A DNA stretch of 14,229 nucleotides from CBDULX01 sp965368175. GTDB lineage: Bacteria > Pseudomonadota > Gammaproteobacteria > SZUA-229. A model generated the notes under the pieces. The model was not told the DNA's origin. It ran no database searches and saw only the letters and a program-made list of their open reading frames with translations. Position numbers and translations under genes: made by a program. Shown here in pieces: positions 7,243-13,530 of the stretch. How positions within the stretch are numbered: position 1 is the first letter of the stretch; each line of letters opens with the position of its first letter. Location: positions 1 through 14,229 of the forward strand of contig CBDULX010000073.1 of assembly GCA_965368175.1 (NCBI GenBank). Reading direction: 5' to 3'.

Positions 7243-8307
7243 TTATTTGTGGTATTGCTCACTTAGCTGATGAACCGAATCAACCAGGCTTTTCACATGC
7301 TCGGGATTGATTTCCGGGGTAATGCCATGACCAAGATTGAAAACGTGGCCGCTGCCATTGCCATAAGACTGTAATATTTTTGCTGCTTCCTGACGGATAA
7401 TTTCGGGCCTGGCATTCAGTGTGGCCGGATCCATGTTGCCCTGCAGTGCAACTCGGTCGCCGACCTGCTGGCGGGCCAGTGCAATGTCGGTGGTCCAGTC
7501 CAGGCCAATTCCATCACAGCCGGAATCAGCAATATCACTCAGCCATTGTCCGCCACCCTTGGTGAACAGAATGACAGGGACTTTACGGCCTTCGCTTTCG
7601 CGATTCAGGCGTGACACGATGTCAGACATGTATTTTAGAGAAAATTCGCGGTACATGGCTGGGGATAAATTACCACCCCAGGTGTCGAATATCATCAGTG
7701 CCTGAGCGCCGGCGGCAACCTGAGCATTGAGATAGTTGACCACTGAATCGGAAATTTTACTCAGTAACAGGTGTGCTAGTTGTGGCTGCTCGAACAACAT
7801 GGTTTTGGAGCGACTAAATGTTTTGCTACTGCCACCTTCAATCATATACGTGGCCAGTGTCCAGGGGCTACCGGAAAAACCAATCAGGGGTACTCGACCG
7901 TTAAGTTCTCGGCGAATGGTGCGCACTGCATCCATGACATAACCAAGTTCATTTTCAGGATCGGGGATGGGTAGATTCTTAATCTGTTTCTCGGTACGAA
8001 TCGGGGTTTCAAATTTTGGTCCTTCGCCCTCTTCAAAGTACAGGCCCAGGCCCATGGCATCGGGTATGGTCAGGATGTCAGAAAACAGTATTGCGGCATC
8101 CAGATCGAAGCGGTCTAGCGGTTGCAAGGTGACTTCGCAGGCAAGATCCGGAGTGGTGCATAATGTCATAAAGTCGCCAGCCTTTTCACGGATAGCCCGG
8201 TACTCTGGCAAATAGCGACCCGCCTGGCGCATAATCCATATCGGTGTACGGTCTACCGGTTGTTTGAGCAGGGCACGTAAAAAGCGATCGTTTTTTAATT
8301 CTGGCAT
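7243..8307 (-). CDS. hemE: Uroporphyrinogen decarboxylase
   Basis: This cytoplasmic homodimeric enzyme removes four carboxyl groups from uroporphyrinogen III to give coproporphyrinogen III in haem synthesis. It needs no cofactor. The 354-residue length is exactly normal. Both family signatures are present: Pro-Ile-Trp-Ile-Met-Arg-Gln-Ala-Gly-Arg-Tyr-Leu-Pro-Glu-Tyr at 22-36, and the Gly-Phe-Ser-Gly-Ser-Pro-Trp-Thr-Leu-Ala-Thr-Tyr stretch at 143-154. The catalytic Asp lies at residue 77 in Phe-Ser-Asp-Ile-Leu. The ATG start agrees with the family N-terminus, although no strong Shine-Dalgarno sequence precedes it. It follows gltD by 85 bp on the same strand, an order also found in Pseudomonas (gltB-gltD-hemE). 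Transcription from gltD is likely, perhaps partial, since a small hairpin lies in the gap. Confidence 0.98.
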   Translation of the reverse strand: MPELKNDRFLRALLKQPVDRTPIWIMRQAGRYLPEYRAIREKAGDFMTLCTTPDLACEVTLQPLDRFDLDAAILFSDILTIPDAMGLGLYFEEGEGPKFETPIRTEKQIKNLPIPDPENELGYVMDAVRTIRRELNGRVPLIGFSGSPWTLATYMIEGGSSKTFSRSKTMLFEQPQLAHLLLSKISDSVVNYLNAQVAAGAQALMIFDTWGGNLSPAMYREFSLKYMSDIVSRLNRESEGRKVPVILFTKGGGQWLSDIADSGCDGIGLDWTTDIALARQQVGDRVALQGNMDPATLNARPEIIRQEAAKILQSYGNGSGHVFNLGHGITPEINPEHVKSLVDSVHQLSEQYHK

Positions 8308-8349
8308 TATGATGTTCGCAGTGTTCTCTTATGATTGTTTGAAGATAAT

Positions 8350-8375
8350 ACAGGATGAAAGAAATAGAATCCTGT
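8350..8375 (-). other. Small hairpin between gltD and hemE
   Basis: ACAGGAT (8350-8356) pairs perfectly with ATCCTGT (8369-8375) around a 12-base A-rich loop. It sits in the 85 bp gltD-hemE gap. On the minus strand it is followed by TATTATCTTC rather than a T-run, so it is at most a weak terminator, or else a processing or pausing site. Function is unproven. Confidence 0.35.
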
Positions 8376-8392
8376 CGTTCGCCATAGCCCTG

Positions 8393-9796
8393 TTAAATGT
8401 CCAGGTAGTCCAGGATGCCTTCAGCAGCTTCTCGACCTTCAAAGATGGCGGTGACCACCAGATCAGAGCCTCTTACCATATCGCCGCCGGCAAATATTTT
8501 GGGGTTAGTGGTCTGGAACTTGTATTCGTGTTTTGCGGGAGCTTTTACTCGGCCCCGATCATCGATACTGATATTAAAATCCGCGAACCAGCTGGCCGGG
8601 CTAGGCTGGAAGCCAAAAGCAATCAGTATATGGTCGCATTCCAGAATTTCTTCTGTGCCAGGGATGGGTTCTGGGAGGCAGCGACCTCGTTCATCGGGTT
8701 CGCCCAGCTGAGTGGTAACCATCTTGATGCCAGTCATGGTGCCGTTTTTGCCAACAATCTCGATAGGCTGGCGATTCCACCTGAATTCAACGCCCTCTTC
8801 ACGGGCATTCTGAACTTCTCTTTTTGAGCCCGGCATATTAGCTTCATCACGACGATAGGCGCAGGTGACTTTACTGGCGCCCTGTCGAATTGCTGTGCGA
8901 TTACAGTCCATCGCGGTATCGCCACCACCCAGTACCACGACTTTTTTGTCTTTCATGTCAATGAAGTCGTCACTGTAGCCCAGCAGATTATTGGTGCTGG
9001 AAATCAGGTATGGCAGTGCTTCGAAAACACCGTTCAGGTCTTCACCGGGGAAGCCGCCTTTCATTGAGGTGTAAGTGCCCATGCCCAGGAATACCGAATC
9101 GTATTCGTCCAGTAATTGCTGAAAGGGGATGTCCTTACCGATTTCAGTATTAAGGATGAATTCTATGCCCATACCCTCGAAAATTTCCTGGCGGGTTTTC
9201 ATGACGCTTTTTTCGAGTTTAAAGGGCGGTATACCAAAAGTCAGCAGGCCGCCAATTTCAGGGTATTTGTCATACACTACCGCTTTTACACCATTACGTG
9301 TCAGGATGTCGGCACAACCCAGTCCTGCCGGGCCTGCACCCACAATGGCGACGCGCTTGCCTGTGTTCTGTACGTCAGAGAGGTCTGGTCGCCAGCCCAG
9401 TTTCAGAGCTTCTTCGGTGATGTATTTTTCAATTGAACCGATGGTGACTGCGCCAAAATTGCAATCATTAAGGGTGCAGGCGCCTTCACATAAGCGATCC
9501 TGTGGGCACACTCTTCCGCAAACTTCAGGCAGTGTATTGGTGCGGTGGGATAATTCGGCAGCTTCAAGAATGTTGCCTTCCTCGACCAGTTTCAACCAGT
9601 TTGGGATGTAGTTATGAACCGGGCATTCCCATTCGCAATAGGGGTTGCCACAGGCCAGACAACGGTCGGCCTGACTTCGAGCGGATTTTTCGTCAAAGGG
9701 TTTATAAATTTCACGAAATTCAATACGACGTTGTTCGACCTTGATTTTTTCAGGGTCCTGACGAGGCACATCGATGAATTGCATGGTGTTTGCCAT
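8393..9796 (-). CDS. gltD: Glutamate synthase (NADPH) small subunit
   Basis: The small (beta) subunit of GOGAT takes electrons from NADPH through FAD and passes them via Fe-S clusters to the GltB subunit, which makes glutamate from glutamine and 2-oxoglutarate. The N-terminal half holds the ferredoxin-like cysteines Cys46, Cys49, Cys54 and Cys58, and Cys93, Cys97, Cys103 and Cys107. The FAD-binding Gly-Ala-Gly-Pro-Ala-Gly is at 153-158 and the NADPH-binding Gly-Gly-Gly-Asp-Thr-Ala at 290-295. A C-terminal FAD motif with Ala-Gly-Gly-Asp lies near 436. The 467 residues are normal. The ATG has GAGGT five bases upstream. gltB is usually directly upstream, but here yqeY lies 28 bp upstream instead. 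Homologous subunits of other oxidoreductases exist, but the cysteine pattern, length and hemE neighbour favour GltD. Confidence 0.93.
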   Translation of the reverse strand: MANTMQFIDVPRQDPEKIKVEQRRIEFREIYKPFDEKSARSQADRCLACGNPYCEWECPVHNYIPNWLKLVEEGNILEAAELSHRTNTLPEVCGRVCPQDRLCEGACTLNDCNFGAVTIGSIEKYITEEALKLGWRPDLSDVQNTGKRVAIVGAGPAGLGCADILTRNGVKAVVYDKYPEIGGLLTFGIPPFKLEKSVMKTRQEIFEGMGIEFILNTEIGKDIPFQQLLDEYDSVFLGMGTYTSMKGGFPGEDLNGVFEALPYLISSTNNLLGYSDDFIDMKDKKVVVLGGGDTAMDCNRTAIRQGASKVTCAYRRDEANMPGSKREVQNAREEGVEFRWNRQPIEIVGKNGTMTGIKMVTTQLGEPDERGRCLPEPIPGTEEILECDHILIAFGFQPSPASWFADFNISIDDRGRVKAPAKHEYKFQTTNPKIFAGGDMVRGSDLVVTAIFEGREAAEGILDYLDI

Positions 9797-9824
9797 AACT
9801 TACCTCGGAGATGCTGAGAAGAGA

Positions 9825-10283
9825 TTAAGCGGCGTTCAGGCGCGCTTTGATTTTGCCGCTGACGGCACCCATGTCGGCGCGTCCCTGGAGCTCAGATTTG
9901 AGTTGCCCCATAACTTTGCCCATGTCCCTGATGGAACTGGCACCAGTGCTATTGATGGCTGCATCGATCAGCGCATCGATTTCATAATCACTCAGGGCTT
10001 CCGGCATGAAGTCCTTGAGTACAGTGATTTCGTAATTCTCCTGCGTTAGCAGGTCATCACGGCCAGCCTGTTCATATTGCGCAGCTGACTCACGACGCTG
10101 TTTGGTCATTTTATCGAGAACCGCCAGGATACGATTATCATCCAGCTCAATGCGCTCATCAACTTCCACCTGTTTGATGGCGGCTAATATCAGGCGGATT
10201 ACTCCGAGACGAGGTTTGTCGCCACCTTTCATGGCAGCTTTCATTTCGTCCGTAAGCCGTTGCTTGAGGGGTGCAATACTCAT
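9825..10283 (-). CDS. yqeY: GatB/YqeY domain-containing protein
   Basis: A 152-residue cytoplasmic protein of the YqeY family, which resembles the C-terminal tRNA-binding domain of GatB and GatE. A role in tRNA or amidotransferase chemistry has been proposed, but the function is not established. The sequence is typical: an N-terminal helix with Asp-Glu-Met-Lys-Ala-Ala-Met-Lys, then a Leu-Gly-Val-Ile-Arg-Leu motif, and a C-terminal domain with Gly-Lys-Val-Met-Gly and Gly-Arg-Ala-Asp-Met-Gly. It starts nine bases after the rpsU stop, without a clear Shine-Dalgarno sequence, which suggests translation coupled to rpsU. The rpsU-yqeY pairing is common in bacteria. Downstream one would often find dnaG, but here gltD follows. 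Confidence 0.95.
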   Translation of the reverse strand: MSIAPLKQRLTDEMKAAMKGGDKPRLGVIRLILAAIKQVEVDERIELDDNRILAVLDKMTKQRRESAAQYEQAGRDDLLTQENYEITVLKDFMPEALSDYEIDALIDAAINSTGASSIRDMGKVMGQLKSELQGRADMGAVSGKIKARLNAA

Positions 10284-10292
10284 AGTTCGCGC

Positions 10293-10520
10293 TTAGCGAC
10301 GACGACTTGGGCCACGACTCAGGCGTTCTCTGTCTTTAGACAGCTTTTTCAGATGACGTTTTACCGCTGCTGCAGCTTTACGTTTGCGCTCAGTGGTGGG
10401 TTTTTCATAGGCTTCACGACGACGGATTTCGGTTAGAATACCGGCTTTCTCGCAAGAACGCTTGAAACGACGCAGTGCAACGTCAAACGGCTCGTTGTCT
10501 TTCACTTTAACTTGTGGCAT
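10293..10520 (-). CDS. rpsU: 30S ribosomal protein S21
   Basis: A small, very basic ribosomal protein of the 30S platform near the 3' end of 16S rRNA, involved in initiation. The sequence Met-Pro-Gln-Val-Lys-Val-Lys-Asp-Asn-Glu-Pro-Phe-Asp and the Arg-Arg-Phe-Lys-Arg-Ser-Cys-Glu-Lys-Ala-Gly segment are diagnostic of bS21. The start at 10520 was chosen over an upstream in-frame start (10544) because bS21 proteins begin Met-Pro and because AGAGAG lies seven bases before this ATG. It has 75 residues against the more usual 70-71, because the basic C-terminus ends in a slightly longer Ser/Arg-rich tail. It heads the likely rpsU-yqeY-gltD-hemE transcription unit and is divergent from tsaD. Confidence 0.98.
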   Translation of the reverse strand: MPQVKVKDNEPFDVALRRFKRSCEKAGILTEIRRREAYEKPTTERKRKAAAAVKRHLKKLSKDRERLSRGPSRRR

Positions 10521-10563
10521 AGAAATCTCTCTAAAATTAAACACGGTCCAGTTGAACCGCGGG

Positions 10564-10591
10564 ATTATATCAGTTTTTTAATGATTGCCAA
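10564..10591 (-). promoter_or_regulatory. Sigma-70 promoter for rpsU
   Basis: On the minus strand TTGGCA (complement of 10586-10591) and a perfect TATAAT (complement of 10564-10569) are separated by 16 bp. The -10 is extended by an upstream TG, and a GC-rich discriminator (CCCGCGG) follows. Such discriminators are typical of stringently controlled ribosomal promoters, so growth-rate control is a reasonable inference. The -35 is only 12 bp from the divergent tsaD ATG, so the two genes share an 82 bp control region. Confidence 0.75.
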
Positions 10592-10602
10592 AATAAAAGA
10601 GT

Positions 10603-11628
10603 ATGAAAGTATTAGGAATTGAAACATCCTGTGATGAAACAGGGGTTGCCATCTACGATTCAGAGCGGGGCTTGCTGGCTCACGCGTTGCATTCACAGGT
10701 AAAATTGCATGCCGAATACGGCGGTGTGGTGCCGGAACTGGCTTCCCGCGACCATATTCGTTATTTGCTGCCATTGACTGATCGTGCTTTAACCGAGGCT
10801 GGAATTACCAAGCAGGAACTGGACGGGGTAGCGTTTACTTCGGGCCCTGGGCTGGTGGGTGCATTAATGGTGGGGGCTTCCACTGCTCGAGCTCTGGCCA
10901 TGACACTGGGTGTACCTGCAGTGGCGGTGCATCACATGGAGGGCCATTTGCTGGCGCCCATGCTGGAAGATTCGGCTCCGGAGTTCCCTTTTATAGCCCT
11001 TCTGGTGTCTGGAGGGCATACCCTGCTGGCTGAGGTTCGTGGGGTGGGGGAGTACCGCATTCTGGGTGAAAGTCTGGATGATGCTGCCGGTGAGGCTTTT
11101 GATAAAACGGCTAAATTACTCGGACTGGGTTATCCCGGAGGGCCGGCGCTGGCCAGGCTGGCCCAGCAGGGTGAAGCGGGTCACTATCGATTCCCTCGAC
11201 CCATGACCGATCGGCCCGGGCTGGATTTTTCCTTCAGTGGCCTGAAAACCTTTACATTGAATACCTGGCTCAATGAGCAAAAGCAGGGTCATGATGATGA
11301 ACAGACTAAAGCCAATATCGCACGGGCTTTCGAAGAGGCGGTAGTTGATAGTCTAAAAATCAAATGCAGGCGTGCAGTGCAACAAACCGGCATCGAGACC
11401 CTGGTGGTGGCCGGCGGTGTTGGGGCCAATTTGAGTTTACGGGTGGCACTTAAAGAGATGATAGACAGGGAAGGCGGGCAATTATTTTATCCTCGCATAG
11501 AATTTTGCACCGATAATGGTGCCATGATCGCCTATGTCGGTTGTTTGCGATTACTCGGCGGAGAGCACGAGCCATTAATCATCAATGCCAGGGCTCGCTG
11601 GCCAATGGATCAACTGGCCAGTCTTTAA
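10603..11628 (+). CDS. tsaD: tRNA N6-adenosine threonylcarbamoyltransferase TsaD
   Basis: TsaD transfers the threonylcarbamoyl group from threonylcarbamoyl-AMP to A37 of tRNAs that read ANN codons (t6A), working with TsaB and TsaE in the cytoplasm. The 341-residue length is normal. Visible motifs are the N-terminal Gly-Ile-Glu-Thr-Ser-Cys-Asp-Glu-Thr (5-13), the metal-binding His111-x-x-x-His115, Ser-Gly-Gly-His-Thr at 136-140, Asp-Phe-Ser-Phe-Ser-Gly-Leu-Lys near 208-215, Gly-Gly-Val-Gly-Ala-Asn at 271-276 and the third metal ligand Asp304 in Cys-Thr-Asp-Asn-Gly. The ATG start matches the family; an AAAGAG lies unusually close in front of it. It is divergent from rpsU, the conserved gammaproteobacterial layout. 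It converges with a lipoprotein gene only 10 bp away, with no visible terminator between them. Confidence 0.98.
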   Translation: MKVLGIETSCDETGVAIYDSERGLLAHALHSQVKLHAEYGGVVPELASRDHIRYLLPLTDRALTEAGITKQELDGVAFTSGPGLVGALMVGASTARALAMTLGVPAVAVHHMEGHLLAPMLEDSAPEFPFIALLVSGGHTLLAEVRGVGEYRILGESLDDAAGEAFDKTAKLLGLGYPGGPALARLAQQGEAGHYRFPRPMTDRPGLDFSFSGLKTFTLNTWLNEQKQGHDDEQTKANIARAFEEAVVDSLKIKCRRAVQQTGIETLVVAGGVGANLSLRVALKEMIDREGGQLFYPRIEFCTDNGAMIAYVGCLRLLGGEHEPLIINARARWPMDQLASL

Positions 11629-11638
11629 GGATGCCGGT

Positions 11639-11980
11639 TTATTGCTTGCGAAAGCTGGCAATGACCTGACCAGCCTGTATCAAACTGGCCTGAGCAGTCG
11701 AAACTTGCAGCTGATATTTGATATCGGTGTCTGTATCATCTGGGTGTACACAGGTAATCGCGATGGTTTTGCTGTCCTGCCCGGCCCAGAAGCATCGGCG
11801 AATAATCTGCTGCTTATCCACACCATACATTTCTGCTTTACCATCGAACATCACATCGATCATGTTGATTTTGCTATTACCGGTGGCGATGTTATGCCAT
11901 TGGCCTGAGGCTGGATGAGGTGAGCAGGCCAACAGCAGCTGGGTGAAAAACAGGGCAAACAGCAGATTGATTTTGGACAT
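11639..11980 (-). CDS. Small predicted lipoprotein, family not recognised
   Basis: A 113-residue protein with a clear lipoprotein signal: Met-Ser-Lys, a hydrophobic stretch at 5-17 and the lipobox Leu-Leu-Ala-Cys ending at Cys19. Residue +2 is Ser rather than Asp, so the outer membrane is the likely destination. The mature part of about 95 residues is rich in alternating hydrophobic/polar residues, suggesting a small beta-rich domain. It has two further cysteines (near 63 and 77) that could form a disulphide. I do not recognise a family and assign no function. It ends 10 bp from the tsaD stop, tail to tail. It lies downstream of the C39 peptidase gene on the same strand but across a 113 bp gap with its own promoter candidate, so it may be a separate unit. 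Confidence 0.75.
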   Translation of the reverse strand: MSKINLLFALFFTQLLLACSPHPASGQWHNIATGNSKINMIDVMFDGKAEMYGVDKQQIIRRCFWAGQDSKTIAITCVHPDDTDTDIKYQLQVSTAQASLIQAGQVIASFRKQ

Positions 11981-12023
11981 TCTCAGGCCTGATTATTCAT
12001 GATGGTGGAACCATACTACAGAC

Positions 12024-12052
12024 AATGTATGTGCAGACTGGATGCATATCAA
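12024..12052 (-). promoter_or_regulatory. Candidate promoter for the small lipoprotein gene
   Basis: On the minus strand TTGATA (complement of 12047-12052) and TACATT (complement of 12024-12029) are separated by exactly 17 bp, in the 113 bp gap upstream of the lipoprotein start at 11980. Both hexamers match the sigma-70 consensus imperfectly (4 of 6 each), so this is a plausible but unproven promoter. Confidence 0.35.
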
Positions 12053-12093
12053 TTATTTGAAAAGATTAAACGTCTTAATAACATGTGCGCTGT

Positions 12094-13098
12094 TTATCTA
12101 TTCATTGGTACCTGTTGTGGGCACTGGACAGGCTGACAGGTATTTTCATCTATGACAGGGAGTAGCGTCAGTTCTTTATAGCTTTGCTGGATATTAAGGT
12201 TGTCTGGCGCAAGCTGAAGGGCACATTCTATAGCCTTATGTGCTGTAGTGTTGCAGTGTTGCTCTGCGAAAATAAATGCCAGATTATTCCAGGCACTGGC
12301 CTGCCTGGGATGCTGATCAATGATTTGGCGCAAAACAGTTTCAGCTTCGGCAAGGTGACCGGCACTGTATTCACTGTTGGCCAATGCCATCAGTACTGTG
12401 CTGTGCTCAGGCCAGTATTTTGCAGCTGAGCGAAAAGCCGTCAGTGCCTGTGTCCTAAAACTCGCATTTTCAAGTGTGATAGCGGCATCGGTATAGGCCA
12501 GAGGTGATGCGCTGGCCGGGATCAGTCCCGGTTTGAGGATGACATAAGCCCAGTAATTCGATCGTTGCCAGGTACGTTCGAAAGTGGCCATAGAGATACC
12601 ATAGTTTCGGTAAGTACCCGAACGTAAAGTAATTTCACCCTCATCCAGATCATAACCCACAGCAACTGCATAGTGCCATTGTGGCCACCAGTTGTATGAC
12701 AGGTTCTGCAGTACCAGTACCGGATGACCGGCATCTATCTCACTGACCAGCGCAGTCAATTGGGGTGAGAGCTTATAGCTAAGCAAACCGAAACCGCGGG
12801 CAGTGACAATCATCTCAAGTTGCAGGCTGCCTTTCAGTGCAGGGATATAAACTTTGTCGACCAGGTCTTCGGGTTGTGTAGGTATGCCCTGATAGTTTAA
12901 AACCGTAGCGAGTGCCGCCGGGCCGCATTGATAGGAGGCTTGAGGGTAAAAGGGAACCTTGTCCAGCATGACTGCCCGACGAATACCGTCTGGTGTATGC
13001 TCCAGTAATTGTCGTGTCTGTGGCGTTGTGACGCAGCTACTCAGCAGCAGGAGCAGGGCTAAGCCCGACCAGAGCCGGGCAAGCCGTAAATATGTCAC
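12094..13098 (-). CDS. PA2778-like C39 cysteine peptidase lipoprotein with TPR repeats
   Basis: A 334-residue predicted lipoprotein. The signal ends at lipobox Leu-Ser-Ser-Cys (Cys22), placing the mature protein in the periplasm or at the outer membrane. Residues about 45-190 form a C39-like papain-fold domain: oxyanion Gln57, nucleophile Cys58 in Gln-Cys-Gly-Pro-Ala-Ala, and His142 in Trp-His-Tyr-Ala-Val-Ala-Val-Gly. Where many C39 enzymes have an Asp about 16-18 residues after the His, this one has Arg-Ser-Gly. Residues about 210-313 form TPR-type helix pairs, then a short Cys/Gln/Pro-rich tail. I recognise it as resembling P. aeruginosa PA2778, and it sits four bases after a PA2779-like gene, the usual pairing. 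The substrate is unknown; the neighbouring small protein is a natural candidate. The GTG start has no clear ribosome site, suggesting coupling to the upstream stop. Confidence 0.88.
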   Translation of the reverse strand: MTYLRLARLWSGLALLLLLSSCVTTPQTRQLLEHTPDGIRRAVMLDKVPFYPQASYQCGPAALATVLNYQGIPTQPEDLVDKVYIPALKGSLQLEMIVTARGFGLLSYKLSPQLTALVSEIDAGHPVLVLQNLSYNWWPQWHYAVAVGYDLDEGEITLRSGTYRNYGISMATFERTWQRSNYWAYVILKPGLIPASASPLAYTDAAITLENASFRTQALTAFRSAAKYWPEHSTVLMALANSEYSAGHLAEAETVLRQIIDQHPRQASAWNNLAFIFAEQHCNTTAHKAIECALQLAPDNLNIQQSYKELTLLPVIDENTCQPVQCPQQVPMNR

Positions 13099-13102
13099 TG
13101 GA

Positions 13103-13498
13103 TTATTTATTGATATTTTTTACAAAAGGAAAAACATCGGTCGCACCAAGCATATCGGTAATCACCAGTACAATAAAAACCGTTACTAGTGCACCGATAA
13201 TTCCGGAACCCGCGGGTAATTGTTCCAGGTTATGGTTGAGTTCGGCAATTTCATCCGAAGTCATCTGGCTTATGCGCAGGCTGGCTGCCTCAGGATCCAC
13301 CCCGAGTTCGATCAATTGCTGCTGGATCTGTTCAGCCTGTAGCAAACCGGCGGCCTGCTGAAAAGACGCTGATTCCTGAGTTTGCAGCAAATCATTATTG
13401 GTGATCATGGCCGCGTGAAGCGGCTGTAGCTGTAGTCCCCATAACGCCAGCAGACTTAATATAATGCCGAAGGGTTTGAAGCATCTAAATAGTTTCAT
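13103..13498 (-). CDS. PA2779-like small secreted membrane protein
   Basis: A 131-residue protein with an N-terminal signal peptide (hydrophobic 9-23, likely cleavage after Leu-His-Ala near 29). A Gln/Glu-rich helical segment follows (about 36-93), then the motif Leu-Pro-Ala-Gly-Ser-Gly at 94-99 and one membrane helix (about 100-117) ending in a short Asp-Val-Phe-Pro-Phe tail. This architecture, and pairing with a C39 peptidase gene four bases downstream, match the PA2779 family. Function is unknown. The start at 13498 was chosen over a GTG nine bases upstream because AGGAG lies at proper spacing before this ATG and that GTG is part of the ribosome-binding sequence itself. It lies 32 bp after plsY on the same strand. 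Its ribosome binding site is inside a hairpin. Confidence 0.88.
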   Translation of the reverse strand: MKLFRCFKPFGIILSLLALWGLQLQPLHAAMITNNDLLQTQESASFQQAAGLLQAEQIQQQLIELGVDPEAASLRISQMTSDEIAELNHNLEQLPAGSGIIGALVTVFIVLVITDMLGATDVFPFVKNINK

Positions 13499-13501
13499 GT
13501 T

Positions 13502-13524
13502 TATCACTCCTGTAGTGATACTAC
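13502..13524 (-). promoter_or_regulatory. Hairpin holding the ribosome binding site of the PA2779-like gene
   Basis: TATCACT (13502-13508) and AGTGATA (13514-13520) are perfect complements with a 5-base loop. In the mRNA the order is UAUCACU-ACAGG-AGUGAUA-AAC-AUG, so the AGGAG signal spans loop and 3' arm, and the stem ends three bases before the start codon. An alternative hairpin, GTAGT (13512-13516) with ACTAC (13520-13524), uses the same 5' arm and would free the signal. Read on the plus strand, the structure is followed by a T6 run and could act as a weak terminator for antisense transcription. Confidence 0.6.
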
Positions 13525-13530
13525 GATTTT

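Noticed and set aside
8264..8827. A 187-codon plus-strand ORF opposite hemE and gltD
   Set aside because: It overlaps the well-conserved coding regions of gltD and hemE on the other strand and has no recognisable domain, so it is a shadow frame.
9129..9611. A 160-codon plus-strand ORF opposite gltD
   Set aside because: It lies entirely within gltD, whose cysteine and nucleotide-binding motifs are intact; the composition is that of a complementary-strand artefact.
10521..10544. Upstream in-frame start for rpsU adding eight residues
   Set aside because: S21 proteins begin Met-Pro-Gln/Ala-Val-type sequences and the Shine-Dalgarno sequence fits the ATG at 10520.
13499..13507. GTG nine bases upstream as start of the PA2779-like gene
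   Set aside because: That GTG overlaps the AGGAGTG ribosome-binding sequence and so cannot use it. The ATG at 13498 has correct spacing.
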